A stretch of DNA of 64,000 bases from Rhizobium etli CFN 42 (GTDB taxonomy: Bacteria; Pseudomonadota; Alphaproteobacteria; Rhizobiales; Rhizobiaceae): positions 2,483,001 to 2,547,000 of the forward strand of contig NC_007761.1 of NCBI RefSeq assembly GCF_000092045.1, in the 5' to 3' direction. The position numbers and the translations under genes were made by a program. Each line of letters starts with the position of its first letter. The stretch's first letter is position 1. The notes under the pieces were generated by a model, which did no database searches, had not been told where the DNA came from, and saw only the letters and a program-made list of their open reading frames with translations. Positions 43,991 to 53,126 of the stretch are shown piece after piece.

Positions 43991-45769
43991 ATGATGACAC
44001 TTCTGATCATTGCCTATCTCGGAGGCGTGCTGACCATTCTCAGCCCTTGCATCCTCCCTATCCTCCCCTTGGTGTTCGCCCGAGCCGGCCAGCCTTTCGT
44101 CAAGAGCACGCTGCCCATGCTGGCCGGGATGGCTGCTACTTTCGCGTTGGTCGCCACGCTTGCAGCGGTCGGCGGCAGCTGGGCGATCCGTGCCAATGAA
44201 TATGGCCGCCTCGCAGCGATCGTCCTGCTCGCGCTCTTCGGAGCGAGCCTGCTATCTCAGCGCTTTGCAAGCACGCTTGCCCGCCCGATCGTCGATCTCG
44301 GCAACAATCTTCTGAATGCCAGCGGTAGCGGACGCACTGCGCCGACGGTCAGGAGCGCGCTCATCCTCGGCGTCGCCACCGGCCTGCTATGGGCGCCCTG
44401 CGCCGGACCAATTCTCGGCCTCGTGCTGACCGGCGCTGCATTGCAAGGCGCCAACCTGCAGACGACCGCGCTCTTGATCGCCTATGCCGCCGGTGCTGCG
44501 ACTTCGCTTGCCGTCGCCTTGCTTGTCGGCGGTAAGATCTTCGCCGCAATGAAGCGCTCGCTCGGTCTTGGTGATCGAATCCGCCAGGCTGTCGGCGCTG
44601 CCGTGTTGGCGGGCGTGGCGGTTATCGCGCTCGGTCTCGACACCAGCCTGCTGGCGCGCCTTTCCTATGCCAGCACTGCCTCGCTGGAACAGGCCGTTCT
44701 GGACAGGCTGCATGCCAGGCCGGCCGGCGGCACGCCCTCTGCGGTGGCGAGCAACGACACCATCGTTCCCGCGGCCGATGGAAGCAAGCCTTTCCACAGT
44801 GATCTGCCCGTCGAAGCTTATGCGCCTTCCTTCGACGGCGCGGTTGAATGGCTGAACTCGAAGCCTCTGACCAAGGAGCAACTGCGGGGCAAGGTGGTGC
44901 TCGTAGACTTCTGGACCTATTCCTGCATCAACTGCATTCGCACCATTCCCTATGTCAGGGCCTGGGCGGAAAAATATGCGGACCAGGGCCTGGTAGTCGT
45001 CGGCGTGCACGCCCCGGAATTTGCCTTTGAGAAGAAAATCGACAACGTCAAGAAGGCCATCGGCGACTTTCAGATCGGCTATCCGGTTGCGATCGACAAT
45101 GATTACAAAATCTGGCGCGCCTTTGAAAACAGCTACTGGCCTGCCGCCTATCTGATCGATGCCAAAGGTCAGATCCGCTATCATCATTTCGGTGAAGGCA
45201 ACTACGGCAGGACCGAAAAAGCCATCCAGGATCTGCTGCGCGAAGCCGGCAGCCAGATGGCGGATACGGCCCCGGTCGCGCCCGATGCCAGAGGCGTGGA
45301 AGCAGGTCCCGACCTCGCGAATATCCGTTCCGGCGAGACCTACCTCGGCTACGCACAGACCGAAAATTTCGTCTCCCCCGAAGGGCTGCAAGCCGATACG
45401 CCGCAGAACTATTCGATCACCGAGCCCGGCATCAACGCATGGGGCCTGTCCGGCAGCTGGACCATCGGTAAGGATCAGGCAACTCTCGACCAGGCGGGCG
45501 GCGGCATCGCCTATCGCTTCAGCGCCCGCGATCTGCATCTCGTTCTCGGACCCGGCGCCGACGCCAAACCGATCCGCTTCCAGGTGAGGCTCGATGGCAA
45601 GGCGCCAGGACCCGATCACGGCTCCGACATCGATGCCGACGGCAACGGCACGGTGACTGCGACCAGGCTTTACCAGCTGGTGCGCCAGTCAGGCACCGTC
45701 ACCGCCCGCAACTTCGAAGTCCGCTTCCTCGATCCAGGCGTCCAGGCCTACGCCTTCACCTTCGGCTGA
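43991..45769 (+). CDS. DipZ-like fusion: CcdA-type membrane domain plus thioredoxin domain
   Basis: A 592-residue thiol-disulfide exchange protein. The membrane domain (about 1-245, six or more helices) has LSPCILPILPLVFARAG near 14-30 and a second Cys in LLWAPCAGPI near 137, the CcdA electron-relay pair. A periplasmic thioredoxin/TlpA-like domain (about 275-430) has FWTYSCINCIRTIPYVRAW with CxxC. The C-terminal 150 residues form a beta-rich domain found in DipZ homologues. The upstream in-frame ATG 53 codons earlier is rejected. It carries electrons from cytoplasmic thioredoxin to the envelope. Confidence 0.9.
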   Translation: MMTLLIIAYLGGVLTILSPCILPILPLVFARAGQPFVKSTLPMLAGMAATFALVATLAAVGGSWAIRANEYGRLAAIVLLALFGASLLSQRFASTLARPIVDLGNNLLNASGSGRTAPTVRSALILGVATGLLWAPCAGPILGLVLTGAALQGANLQTTALLIAYAAGAATSLAVALLVGGKIFAAMKRSLGLGDRIRQAVGAAVLAGVAVIALGLDTSLLARLSYASTASLEQAVLDRLHARPAGGTPSAVASNDTIVPAADGSKPFHSDLPVEAYAPSFDGAVEWLNSKPLTKEQLRGKVVLVDFWTYSCINCIRTIPYVRAWAEKYADQGLVVVGVHAPEFAFEKKIDNVKKAIGDFQIGYPVAIDNDYKIWRAFENSYWPAAYLIDAKGQIRYHHFGEGNYGRTEKAIQDLLREAGSQMADTAPVAPDARGVEAGPDLANIRSGETYLGYAQTENFVSPEGLQADTPQNYSITEPGINAWGLSGSWTIGKDQATLDQAGGGIAYRFSARDLHLVLGPGADAKPIRFQVRLDGKAPGPDHGSDIDADGNGTVTATRLYQLVRQSGTVTARNFEVRFLDPGVQAYAFTFG

Positions 45770-45823
45770 ACCCGAGGCGGTTCCACATCCCGCTCTTCAA
45801 CATCGACCACAAGGAGTAACCTC

Positions 45824-46582
45824 ATGCACAAGCATCTGACTTTCATCGCAGCCCTTGCCTTCGCCACCGCTGGAATCGCGTTCGCAGCCGAGGCTGCCGC
45901 GGTCAAGAACATCGTGATCGTTCACGGCGCGCTGGCCGACGGCTCGAGCTGGCGCAAGGCGACCGAGACTCTCGAAAAGCGCGGTTTCAACGTCACCATC
46001 GTCCAGGAGCCCCTCACCTCACTCGATGACGATGTGGCGGCGACGAAGCGGGTCCTCGACCTCCAGGAAGGACCGACGCTCCTCGTCGGCCACAGCTACG
46101 GAGGCATGGTCATCACCGAAGCCGGCAACAATCCAGGCGTTGTGGGCCTCGTCTACGTCGCCGCCTTCCAGCCCGACAAGGGGGAAAGCCTGCTAAGCCT
46201 CGCCAGTTCGAAGCCGGCCGGCAGCATGGACATCAAGGAAACGAAAGACGGAAAATATCTCTATCTCGACCCGGGCGCCTTCGCGGCTGATTTTGCCGCC
46301 GACCTGCCCAAAGCAGAGTCCGACTTTCTGGCAAAATCCCAGGTCTTCGCCGCGAAACAGGCTTTTGCGGCCAAGATCGGCGAGCCGGCATGGCGGACGA
46401 AGCCGAGCTGGTCGATCATCGCCACGGAGGATCACGCCATCAACCCTGACCTCGAACGCGACATGGCGAAACGAGCCGGCAGCGAAGTGACTGAGATCAA
46501 AGCCAGCCACGCCGTCTTCGCATCCCAACCGGAAAAGGTCGCCGAGGTCATCGAGAAGGCGGCAAGCAAGACCGGCAGGTAG
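45824..46582 (+). CDS. exported alpha/beta hydrolase
   Basis: A 252-residue protein: Sec signal peptide 1-21 (FIAALAFATAGIAFA, cleavage before EAA), oxyanion VHGALADGSSW near 34-44 and nucleophile GHSYGGM near 89-95 (Ser). ATEDHAIN near 205 contributes the acid and SHAVFASQP near 228 the His. This is the salicylate-esterase/HNL-like branch that often accompanies stress genes in proteobacteria. It lies 54 bp after the DipZ-like gene, with AAGGAG 7 nt before the ATG; probably one operon. Confidence 0.87.
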   Translation: MHKHLTFIAALAFATAGIAFAAEAAAVKNIVIVHGALADGSSWRKATETLEKRGFNVTIVQEPLTSLDDDVAATKRVLDLQEGPTLLVGHSYGGMVITEAGNNPGVVGLVYVAAFQPDKGESLLSLASSKPAGSMDIKETKDGKYLYLDPGAFAADFAADLPKAESDFLAKSQVFAAKQAFAAKIGEPAWRTKPSWSIIATEDHAINPDLERDMAKRAGSEVTEIKASHAVFASQPEKVAEVIEKAASKTGR

Positions 46583-46707
46583 GCAGGACGGGCGGCTGGT
46601 GCGAGAACTGCACGTGCCGCACGCATCCAACCTTTTAGCTAGGACCGAGGAGTTCGAGCAGGATCATTCCACTCTTCCCGTGCCCCAGCCGCAAAGCAAA
46701 AGCCAGA

Positions 46708-46735
46708 TGCCCCTCTCCACGAATGGAGAGGGGCA
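46708..46735. terminator. perfect hairpin between convergent genes
   Basis: TGCCCCTCTCC-ACGAAT-GGAGAGGGGCA: 11-bp perfect stem with a 6-nt loop, seven bases from the stop of the OmpA-family gene. On the minus strand a broken T run (CTTTTGCTTTGC) follows a few bases on. Likely a bidirectional terminator or a dispersed repeat. Confidence 0.6.
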
Positions 46736-46741
46736 CAGCAT

Positions 46742-48958
46742 TTACCGGTTGGCTGCGACTGGGCGAACCAGTGGGGTGACGCGGCGGATGGTGACGCGCC
46801 GGTTTTCTTGTTCGGGGCCTGGTGTGTTGACCTTCAGGTAACGCTCGCCATAGCCCTGCGTCGCCATGTTTTCCGGCGGGATGCCGTAAACGTCTGAGAG
46901 CACGTTGGCGACCGATTCCGCTCGCTGGTCGGAAAGGACCAGGTTGCTCTGGTCTGAACCGACAGCGTCCGTATGACCTTCGATCAGGAAGGTTTCGCTC
47001 GGATCCTTCTTCAGCACCTGGTTGATCGCGTCGGCAACCTTGCGCAATGTGCGCGCTTGGGTCATCGGGATCTCGGCGCTTCCGGTCGCGAAGGTGATCG
47101 TGTCAAGGTCGATCCGGCGCACCTTATCGCGAATACGGGCGGAATATCTCACCTCGTCAAGCGAATAGACACGCTCCACCTGCTCGACTGGGGGCTCGCT
47201 GAGGAATTCGTAGTAGTCCCGGTCAGGATCGCTGCTGGTGTCGATGATATAGTCGTTGAGCGGGACACGCAGCCGCATTGGCGGCAAATCAGCACCCGGG
47301 TCATCGAAATAGCCGCGATCAGGATCCTCGTAGAGTTCAGGTGAGTAGTAGAGCACATATTCGCGCCCGCGGGCATCGACGCGCGACCGCTGGATGATGT
47401 CGCCGTAGCGGTTTCGGATAGTAACGATGCGATAGCCCTCAGGCCGCGTGATGGTCTCGCGGTAGCGGTTGTCCGGCAGCTCTTCATAGATCGGCCGTTC
47501 GCCGTCACGCACGAACCGTCTGTCGTCGTCACTGCGCACGATCACCTGGTTATTGTACTGGATGATCAGCCGGTTATCGTCGGTCTGGTCGTCGATGCGC
47601 GCTCCCTCGGGACGGGCAAATTGCGGCCGCGTGTCGAGCCTCGTGCCCTTCTCGCTGGTCACTGCCTCGAGCTTAATCGCCGGCGCAGCCGCCGCCGCAG
47701 CGGCCTGCGCATCGGCATCCGAGGTCGGCACCTTCACCTCCTGGCTCTCGGCCCGCAGCTTGTCGCGGTCACGGCGGCTTTCGCGGCCCTTGCTGCGATC
47801 GGCATCCTTGTCGCTGTCGAGCACGGCCGCACCATTCTCGACCGGCAGCACGACGGTTTCGTTGCTCTTGGCCGGGTCGGCGGCAATCGCCTTGCGGCGC
47901 TGCAACTCCTCGGGTGAAACCTTTTCCGGCGCAGGAAGAGCCTGCTCCACCTGCTGGCCGCCGCTGGTATCCGGCGCCGGCTGGGCCGTGTCGGTGGCGG
48001 GCGCAGCGGGCTGTTTGGCGGCAGGCTGTTCGCCACCGGGCTGTTCGCCGGCGGGCTGTTTGGCGACGGGTTGCTCACCGGCGGGCTGTTTGGCGGCAGG
48101 CTTTGCAGCTGTGCCCTCCGTCGGCGCTTCGGCGGGCGTAGCTTCAGGAGCGGCCGCCTTGTCTTCGGCTGGCTTCACCGCCGGTGCTGCAGCCTCGCCC
48201 TTCTTCGGCTTCTTGGCAGGAGCTTCGGCAGCGGGTTTTGCCTCCGGCTCGACTGCGGGTTTGGCCTGCTCCTCAGTCGGCGTCACCGCCTCGGGTGCGG
48301 CAGTCTCGGTCTTAGCCTTGCCCTTATCTCGGCTCTGGGCCTTGTCTTGACCCTTTTCCCGTTTGCTACCTTCCGGCTTGACTTCGGGCTGGGCCTGTTC
48401 CGCCTCCGGCTGGGCTTGCTTTGCGGCCGGCTGCTGTTCAGGCTCCGGCTGAGCCTCCGGCTCGGCTTGCTCAGCCTGCTGCTTCTTCGGCTTTTTCGGC
48501 TTTTCCTGCGTTACCGGCTGCTGTTCTTCCTGCTGCGGCTCGGCCTCCGGCTGGGCTGCCTGCTTGGCTTTCCGCTCCGGCTTGCTTTCGGCCTTCGGCG
48601 CGGGCTCCTCCTTCGGCGCTTCGGCCTTCGGCGGTTCCGGCTCTGCCTTGGGTTCGGGCGCAGGCGCCTCCTTGCGCTCGGCCTTCGGTTTCCCGGCAGG
48701 AGCCTCCTTCGGCTGCTCGGCCGCCGGCGCCTGTTCGGCCGGGGCTTCCTCCTTCTGCCTGCGCTTCTTCTTCAAGAGCTCCTCTTCGGAGGGCGCGTCC
48801 TGTGCCACTTCGAAACTGCCCTGTTCGATCTGCCGCGCGGCCGCAGCCTCGGGCGCGGAGCCGCGCGCGGCAACCATTGCAGATGCCGGCTGCAGCGCCA
48901 GCGACAGGGAAAGCAGCGGGAAAGCTGCGCTTGCAAACAATCTTGATTTCTTGCCCAT
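46742..48958 (-). CDS. OmpA-family outer-membrane protein with a long low-complexity linker
   Basis: A 738-residue exported protein: signal peptide 1-28 (FPLLSLSLALQPASA), then about 350 residues of Pro/Glu/Ala/Lys/Gln-rich sequence with near repeats such as AKQPAGEQP. A beta-rich segment (about 460-610) has YRETITRPEGYRIVTIRNRYG with DDRRFV repeats, and the C-terminal OmpA peptidoglycan-binding domain (about 620-738) has FATGSAEI and IEGHTDAVGSDQ, then LSDQRAESV. The start at MGKKSRLF follows GAGGAAA by 4 nt. It probably tethers the envelope; the linker may cross the wall. Confidence 0.88.
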   Translation of the reverse strand: MGKKSRLFASAAFPLLSLSLALQPASAMVAARGSAPEAAAARQIEQGSFEVAQDAPSEEELLKKKRRQKEEAPAEQAPAAEQPKEAPAGKPKAERKEAPAPEPKAEPEPPKAEAPKEEPAPKAESKPERKAKQAAQPEAEPQQEEQQPVTQEKPKKPKKQQAEQAEPEAQPEPEQQPAAKQAQPEAEQAQPEVKPEGSKREKGQDKAQSRDKGKAKTETAAPEAVTPTEEQAKPAVEPEAKPAAEAPAKKPKKGEAAAPAVKPAEDKAAAPEATPAEAPTEGTAAKPAAKQPAGEQPVAKQPAGEQPGGEQPAAKQPAAPATDTAQPAPDTSGGQQVEQALPAPEKVSPEELQRRKAIAADPAKSNETVVLPVENGAAVLDSDKDADRSKGRESRRDRDKLRAESQEVKVPTSDADAQAAAAAAAPAIKLEAVTSEKGTRLDTRPQFARPEGARIDDQTDDNRLIIQYNNQVIVRSDDDRRFVRDGERPIYEELPDNRYRETITRPEGYRIVTIRNRYGDIIQRSRVDARGREYVLYYSPELYEDPDRGYFDDPGADLPPMRLRVPLNDYIIDTSSDPDRDYYEFLSEPPVEQVERVYSLDEVRYSARIRDKVRRIDLDTITFATGSAEIPMTQARTLRKVADAINQVLKKDPSETFLIEGHTDAVGSDQSNLVLSDQRAESVANVLSDVYGIPPENMATQGYGERYLKVNTPGPEQENRRVTIRRVTPLVRPVAANR

Positions 48959-49288
48959 CGGGTTTCCTCGATCCTGTTTGAGCTTCATGAAGGCCGACAG
49001 GCCTCGGTTCGCCCTAGTTTCGCAATGAGGCGAAACGGCGAATTGGCAAAGCGCCAAACCGCCGATTTGTTCCGTTTCTAGGAATTCGCGGATTAACCTC
49101 CCGTGAATGTTGCAGTCTGCTTTCGTTCATCTCGCCTGTTATTTGCACCGTACAATTCCGTGGGATTTCTGTTGCATTTCCGTGAAAAAAAGTCTGATTA
49201 TCGCCGCAAGGCGGTGCCCGTCACCGTTGAACAGCAGCCGTCAGCCCAAGACAAAAAAGCGCGATGGCTACCAACTGAGAGGATCCTC

Positions 49289-50062
49289 ATGCATATCTCT
49301 ACCCGTATCTTCGCGGCAGCCTCGATCGCGGCAATGTCGCTCTTCGCCGGGTCGGCCATGGCCGATGGCGAGAAATACGTGATCGGCACCGATTCGACCT
49401 ATCCGCCTTTCGAATTCGTCGATGCCAGCGGCACCATCCAGGGCTTCGACATCGATATCGCCAAGGCGCTCTGTGCCGAAATGAAGGCCGAATGCTCCTT
49501 CGTCAGCACCGACTGGGATGGCATCATCCCGGCTCTGAACGCCAAGAAGTTCGACATGATCGTCTCCTCCATGTCGATCACGCCGGAGCGCCTGAAGCTC
49601 GTCGACTTCTCCAACAAGTACTACAACACCCCTCCGGCCATCGCCGTGCCGAAGGATTCGAAGATCACTGACGTTGCCGGCCTGAAGGGCAAGGTGATCG
49701 GCGCACAGACTTCCACGACGCATGCCAACTACGCCGAGAAGCACCTCGCCGACACCGAGCTGAAGCTCTATCCGACGGCCGACGAATACAAGCTCGACGT
49801 TTCCAGCGGCCGTGTCGATGCGGTCATCGACGACGTTGTCGTTCTCTCCGAATGGGTCAAGTCCGACGCCGGCGCCTGCTGCAAGATCCTGACGACCCTG
49901 CCGGTCGACAAGGAAATCAACGGCAACGGCGCCGGTATCGCCATCCGCAAGGGCGATCCGCTGAAGGAAAAGCTCAACACTGCGATCGCTGCGATCCGCG
50001 CCAGCGGTGAGTACAAGAAGATCCAGGACAAGTACTTCGATTTCGACGTTTACGGCGAATAA
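49289..50062 (+). CDS. polar amino acid ABC transporter, periplasmic binding protein
   Basis: A 257-residue exported protein of SBP family 3 (HisJ/ArgT/OccT group). Signal peptide 1-25 (IFAAASIAAMSLFAGSAMA); the mature protein begins with YVIGTDSTYPPFEFVDASG. ALCAEMKAECSFV then DWDGIIPALNAKKFD follow; the Cys pair forms a disulfide in HisJ-type proteins. A longer frame opens at 49103, but only 49289 has AGAGGA upstream. A stem-loop separates this gene from the permease genes. Confidence 0.93.
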   Translation: MHISTRIFAAASIAAMSLFAGSAMADGEKYVIGTDSTYPPFEFVDASGTIQGFDIDIAKALCAEMKAECSFVSTDWDGIIPALNAKKFDMIVSSMSITPERLKLVDFSNKYYNTPPAIAVPKDSKITDVAGLKGKVIGAQTSTTHANYAEKHLADTELKLYPTADEYKLDVSSGRVDAVIDDVVVLSEWVKSDAGACCKILTTLPVDKEINGNGAGIAIRKGDPLKEKLNTAIAAIRASGEYKKIQDKYFDFDVYGE

Positions 50063-50089
50063 GAAATTCGGTATCTGGCCGATCAAGCG

Positions 50090-50121
50090 AATGGCGGAAG
50101 GCTTGCTCTTCCGCCATTTTT
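50090..50121 (+). terminator. stem-loop with T tract between SBP and permease genes
   Basis: ATGGCGGAAG-GCTTGCT-CTTCCGCCAT followed by TTTTGTTT: a 10-bp perfect stem and T run, 30 bp after the binding-protein stop. It probably terminates most transcripts or protects the 3' end, raising the binding protein over the permeases. Confidence 0.8.
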
Positions 50122-50175
50122 GTTTGACAAAGGTGGCAAGATCAAAACGGCAAAAGCCGTGAGGGGAATTCTCGC

Positions 50176-50982
50176 ATGGGCGGATTGTTTTCCGCGCTCG
50201 GCTCCTTCTGGAGCTGGATTGTGCACATTTTCGATCCGCTTTGCGGACCCGTCGGCATCTTCACCTGGTTAGGTCAGTCGACGATTCTTGCTTGTGGCGA
50301 TACCGGCTGGGGCGACGAAATCGCCCTTGGTCTGCAGGTCACAGTATCGGTGGCGATCGTTACCCTGCCGATCGGCCTTGTCATCGGCTTCCTCGTGGCT
50401 CTCGGGCAGCAGTCGGAAGAAAAATCGCTGCGGCTGGCGGCCGGCATCTACACGACGATCTTCCGCGGCCTGCCGGAGCTTCTGACGCTATTCATCATCT
50501 ATTACGGCATGCAGATGCTCATCCAGTCTCTCCTGGAGCTTGCCGGCTATGTCGGGCCGCCGGTCGAGATCAACGCCTTCCTGGCCGGCGTGATCGCTTT
50601 GTCGGTCGTCTTCTCCGCCTATTGCTCGGAGGTGCTGCTTTCGGCCTTCCGCGCTATTCCTAAAGGCCAATATGAGGCGGGAGATTCGCTCGGCCTGCAT
50701 CGCGGCCGCACGCTGCGGCTCGTCATCCTGCCGCAGCTTGTTCGCATCGCCCTCCCCGGTCTGACGAACCTCTGGATGGTGCTGCTGAAGGACACGTCCT
50801 ACGTCTCGATCATCAGCCTTGCCGACATCCTGCGCCAGACGAGCGTCGCTGTGCGGGTGACCAAGGAACCGTTCTTCTTCTATGGTATCGCCTGCTGTCT
50901 CTATCTGGTGCTCGCTATCCTCTCCTCCTTCCTGCTTGCCTATGTCGACCGCTGGGCCAAACGTTCGGAGGTCCGCCGATGA
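50176..50982 (+). CDS. polar amino acid ABC transporter permease (HisQ-like)
   Basis: A 268-residue inner-membrane protein with about five helices. The coupling EAA-type loop, QYEAGDSLGLHRGRTLRLVILPQLVRIALPG, lies near 168-200 (shown as QYEAGDSLGLHRG and LRLVILPQLVRIALPG). FRGLPELLTLFIIYYG near 97-112 is typical of the HisQ/ArtQ group. GAGGGG is upstream. It ends in an ATGA overlap with the second permease gene. Confidence 0.92.
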   Translation: MGGLFSALGSFWSWIVHIFDPLCGPVGIFTWLGQSTILACGDTGWGDEIALGLQVTVSVAIVTLPIGLVIGFLVALGQQSEEKSLRLAAGIYTTIFRGLPELLTLFIIYYGMQMLIQSLLELAGYVGPPVEINAFLAGVIALSVVFSAYCSEVLLSAFRAIPKGQYEAGDSLGLHRGRTLRLVILPQLVRIALPGLTNLWMVLLKDTSYVSIISLADILRQTSVAVRVTKEPFFFYGIACCLYLVLAILSSFLLAYVDRWAKRSEVRR

Positions 50983-51809
50983 GCTACGCTGAGACATTGA
51001 TCCCGCCGCAGCCTGCACCTCGCAAGGTGGCAAAGCCGGTCACGGCGGCACGCCTGTGCGGCTACGTCTTCGTTGTGGTCTGGGCTCTGTTCGCCGCGCT
51101 GCTGATCTTCACCGTCATCAACGGCTGGGATCCGGAGAAATTCACCCGCTACGGACCGCGTTATCTGCACGGGCTCTGGGTGACGCTCAGCCTGGTTGCC
51201 ATCTCCGTCGTTTGCGGCGCCATCCTTTCCCTGCCGCTCGCTATGGCGCGGCTGTCGAAGAACCGGGCTCTTAACTGGTTCGCCTATGGCTATATATATT
51301 TCTTCCGCGGCACGCCGCTGCTGGCACAGCTCTTCCTGGTCTATTACGGCCTCGGCGTCTTCCGCCCGCAGCTGGAAGCCGTCGGCATCTGGTGGTTTTT
51401 CCGCGAGGCCTGGTATTGCGGCCTTCTTGCCATGACGATCAATACGGCGGCCTATCAGGCGGAAATTCTGCGCGGTGCAATCGAGAGCGTACCGCACGGC
51501 CAGCGCGAAGCAGCGGCTGCCCTCGGCATCCATAGGATCATCGCCTTCCGCAAGATCATCCTGCCGCAGGCCTTCATCGTGGCGCTTCGCCCCTACGGCA
51601 ACGAGATCATCCTTTTGATCAAAGGCTCGGCGGTCGTCGCCATCATCACCGTGCTCGATCTGATGGGCGAAACCCGCTACGCCTTCTCCCGCACCTTCGA
51701 CTACCAGACCTATCTCTGGGCAGCGATCTTCTACCTCACCATCGTCGAGGCGCTACGCCATCTCTGGGCATGGATCGAGCGTCGACTGACGCGGCATCTC
51801 AAGCGCTGA
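50979..51809 (+). CDS. polar amino acid ABC transporter permease (HisM-like)
   Basis: A 276-residue permease, partner of the preceding one. It contains YFFRGTPLLAQLFLVYYGLG near 106-125 and the coupling loop GQREAAAALGIHRIIAFRKI near 169-188, then ILPQAFIVALRPYGNE. Five or so helices; both permease genes are needed for one heterodimeric channel. No ATP-binding gene follows; the next gene on this strand is usg. The ATPase must be encoded elsewhere. Confidence 0.92.
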   Translation: MSYAETLIPPQPAPRKVAKPVTAARLCGYVFVVVWALFAALLIFTVINGWDPEKFTRYGPRYLHGLWVTLSLVAISVVCGAILSLPLAMARLSKNRALNWFAYGYIYFFRGTPLLAQLFLVYYGLGVFRPQLEAVGIWWFFREAWYCGLLAMTINTAAYQAEILRGAIESVPHGQREAAAALGIHRIIAFRKIILPQAFIVALRPYGNEIILLIKGSAVVAIITVLDLMGETRYAFSRTFDYQTYLWAAIFYLTIVEALRHLWAWIERRLTRHLKR

Positions 51810-52019
51810 GAATGACGCCAAAAGCGTATCGCAGTTTTGGAACGGCGGATTGCTAAAGCAGCTTGGCAGCACTCGCATCAATATGCTGCCAAACCATTGA
51901 AAACAAAAAAGAATACTTCCTTTGCAGAGCATCTGTTAAGCTTGCATTAACCACTCGCGTGCTTCCATTTCACGTGGCGCTAATAAAGCGCGAGCGGGAA
52001 CGAGAAGAAGCTGAATACG

Positions 52020-52286
52020 ATGCACAAGGACATGGAAAAGCAACTGCAGGGTTACGGTTTGACGACCGCCCAGATCCTCTACCACCTGCCGGATCACCCG
52101 ACGATCCTGCAGACTTACGTCTGGCAGGATTATGACCTCGCACCCGATTTTCCTGAGATGCGCGGTTTCCTGAAATTTTGGCAGGAGAAGCTCGACGGGC
52201 CGTTACACTCGGTGCGCTACGTCCACCGCAAGCTGATTTCGGCAACCGAGTGGCGGGCGCTGAAGGGTGAGTTCATCTTGCACTGA
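52020..52286 (+). CDS. usg: Usg-family protein
   Basis: An 88-residue soluble protein matching the alphaproteobacterial Usg family: LQGYGLTTAQILYHLPDHP, then LQTYVWQDYDLAPDFPE and LKFWQEKLDGPLHSVRYVH. Function is unknown; the name comes from association with trp genes in other bacteria, but none are near. ATG at 52032 (MEKQ) is an alternative start. Its stop directly abuts the stop of the convergent DUF2270 gene (TGATCA), leaving no intergenic base. Confidence 0.88.
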   Translation: MHKDMEKQLQGYGLTTAQILYHLPDHPTILQTYVWQDYDLAPDFPEMRGFLKFWQEKLDGPLHSVRYVHRKLISATEWRALKGEFILH

Positions 52287-53012
52287 TCAGACATGCGCCT
52301 CGCCATGACCGAATTCGCCCTCGTTGCGATCCGGACGCAGCGCGAAATAGAGCATGCCGAGATAGAAGACGGCGACTGCTGCGATGACCGCAAGGCCGGG
52401 AACCGGCCCGAGCACGGCGTTGTCGATGACATAGGTCCACGATTGCGCCTGTAGCGTCGGTACACCCTCCGTTTGCAGTTTCGGCGTCGAAATCTTCAGG
52501 CACCAGGCAAGCAGCAGGATAAAATACATCCAGCCGTAGTTGCGTTTCAGCCGCCGATGCATTGCTTCCCCATAACTGAGCAGGAAGCGTGGATGACGCA
52601 GGCTGTTGGCGATCACCGCAGCCCATTCGCTGCCGGCCGAAGCGTTCGGCGCCATGATTTGCGCGAAATAACAGCGCTCGATCTGCCGGATTCGGGCGCG
52701 GTAGATATCAAAGAAGCGGTAGCGCCGCGCCTCGATTATCAGAAGCAGCGTCACCAGCATCATACCGAACAGCAGCACGCCATGATGCGAGGTCGGCGTC
52801 GAGAGCGACACCGAAAGCAGCGCCGCCACCACGGTAATCGCCCAGTTGGACGTCCGGTCGATGCGGTCGCGCCAGCTCGTCATCCGCCCGAGTTCGCCGC
52901 GGTAATAATGGCTGAGCGTATTGGTGATCTCGCCCGGCGTTGTGGGCAGCAGCAAGGGGCGCTCACCCTCTTCTTCCCTTGCCGGTGGCATCCTGTCTTG
53001 CTCCGCTTTCAT
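52287..53012 (-). CDS. DUF2270 membrane protein
   Basis: A 241-residue inner-membrane protein. The N-terminal 40 residues are charged, then ITNTLSHYYRGELGRMTSWRDRI with RTSNWAITV begins the DUF2270 domain; two helix pairs follow (about 60-105 and 150-230) around the loop RYRFFDIYRARIRQIERCYF. Function is unknown. An upstream ATG at 53045 is possible, but GGGAGGAAA stands 5 nt before the ATG at 53012, which is chosen. It is divergent from the methyltransferase gene. Confidence 0.82.
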   Translation of the reverse strand: MKAEQDRMPPAREEEGERPLLLPTTPGEITNTLSHYYRGELGRMTSWRDRIDRTSNWAITVVAALLSVSLSTPTSHHGVLLFGMMLVTLLLIIEARRYRFFDIYRARIRQIERCYFAQIMAPNASAGSEWAAVIANSLRHPRFLLSYGEAMHRRLKRNYGWMYFILLLAWCLKISTPKLQTEGVPTLQAQSWTYVIDNAVLGPVPGLAVIAAVAVFYLGMLYFALRPDRNEGEFGHGEAHV

Positions 53013-53126
53013 GGCATTTCCTCCCGTCGTCTTCTTTTTGGCCATTCTGCGCCTGTAGCCGCGCCATTGCAAAACATCGAAAGCCACCGTAGAGCCATGC
53101 CTGAAAACAAAAGGACATGAACCGCG

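Noticed and set aside
47553..48350. A 265-codon Ser/Ala-rich plus-strand frame
   Set aside because: Also antisense to the OmpA-family gene; no ribosome site or family motifs.
48071..48946. A 291-codon plus-strand frame opposite the OmpA-family linker
   Set aside because: It is Leu/Arg/Gly/Phe-rich with repeats that mirror the low-complexity linker on the other strand; a shadow.
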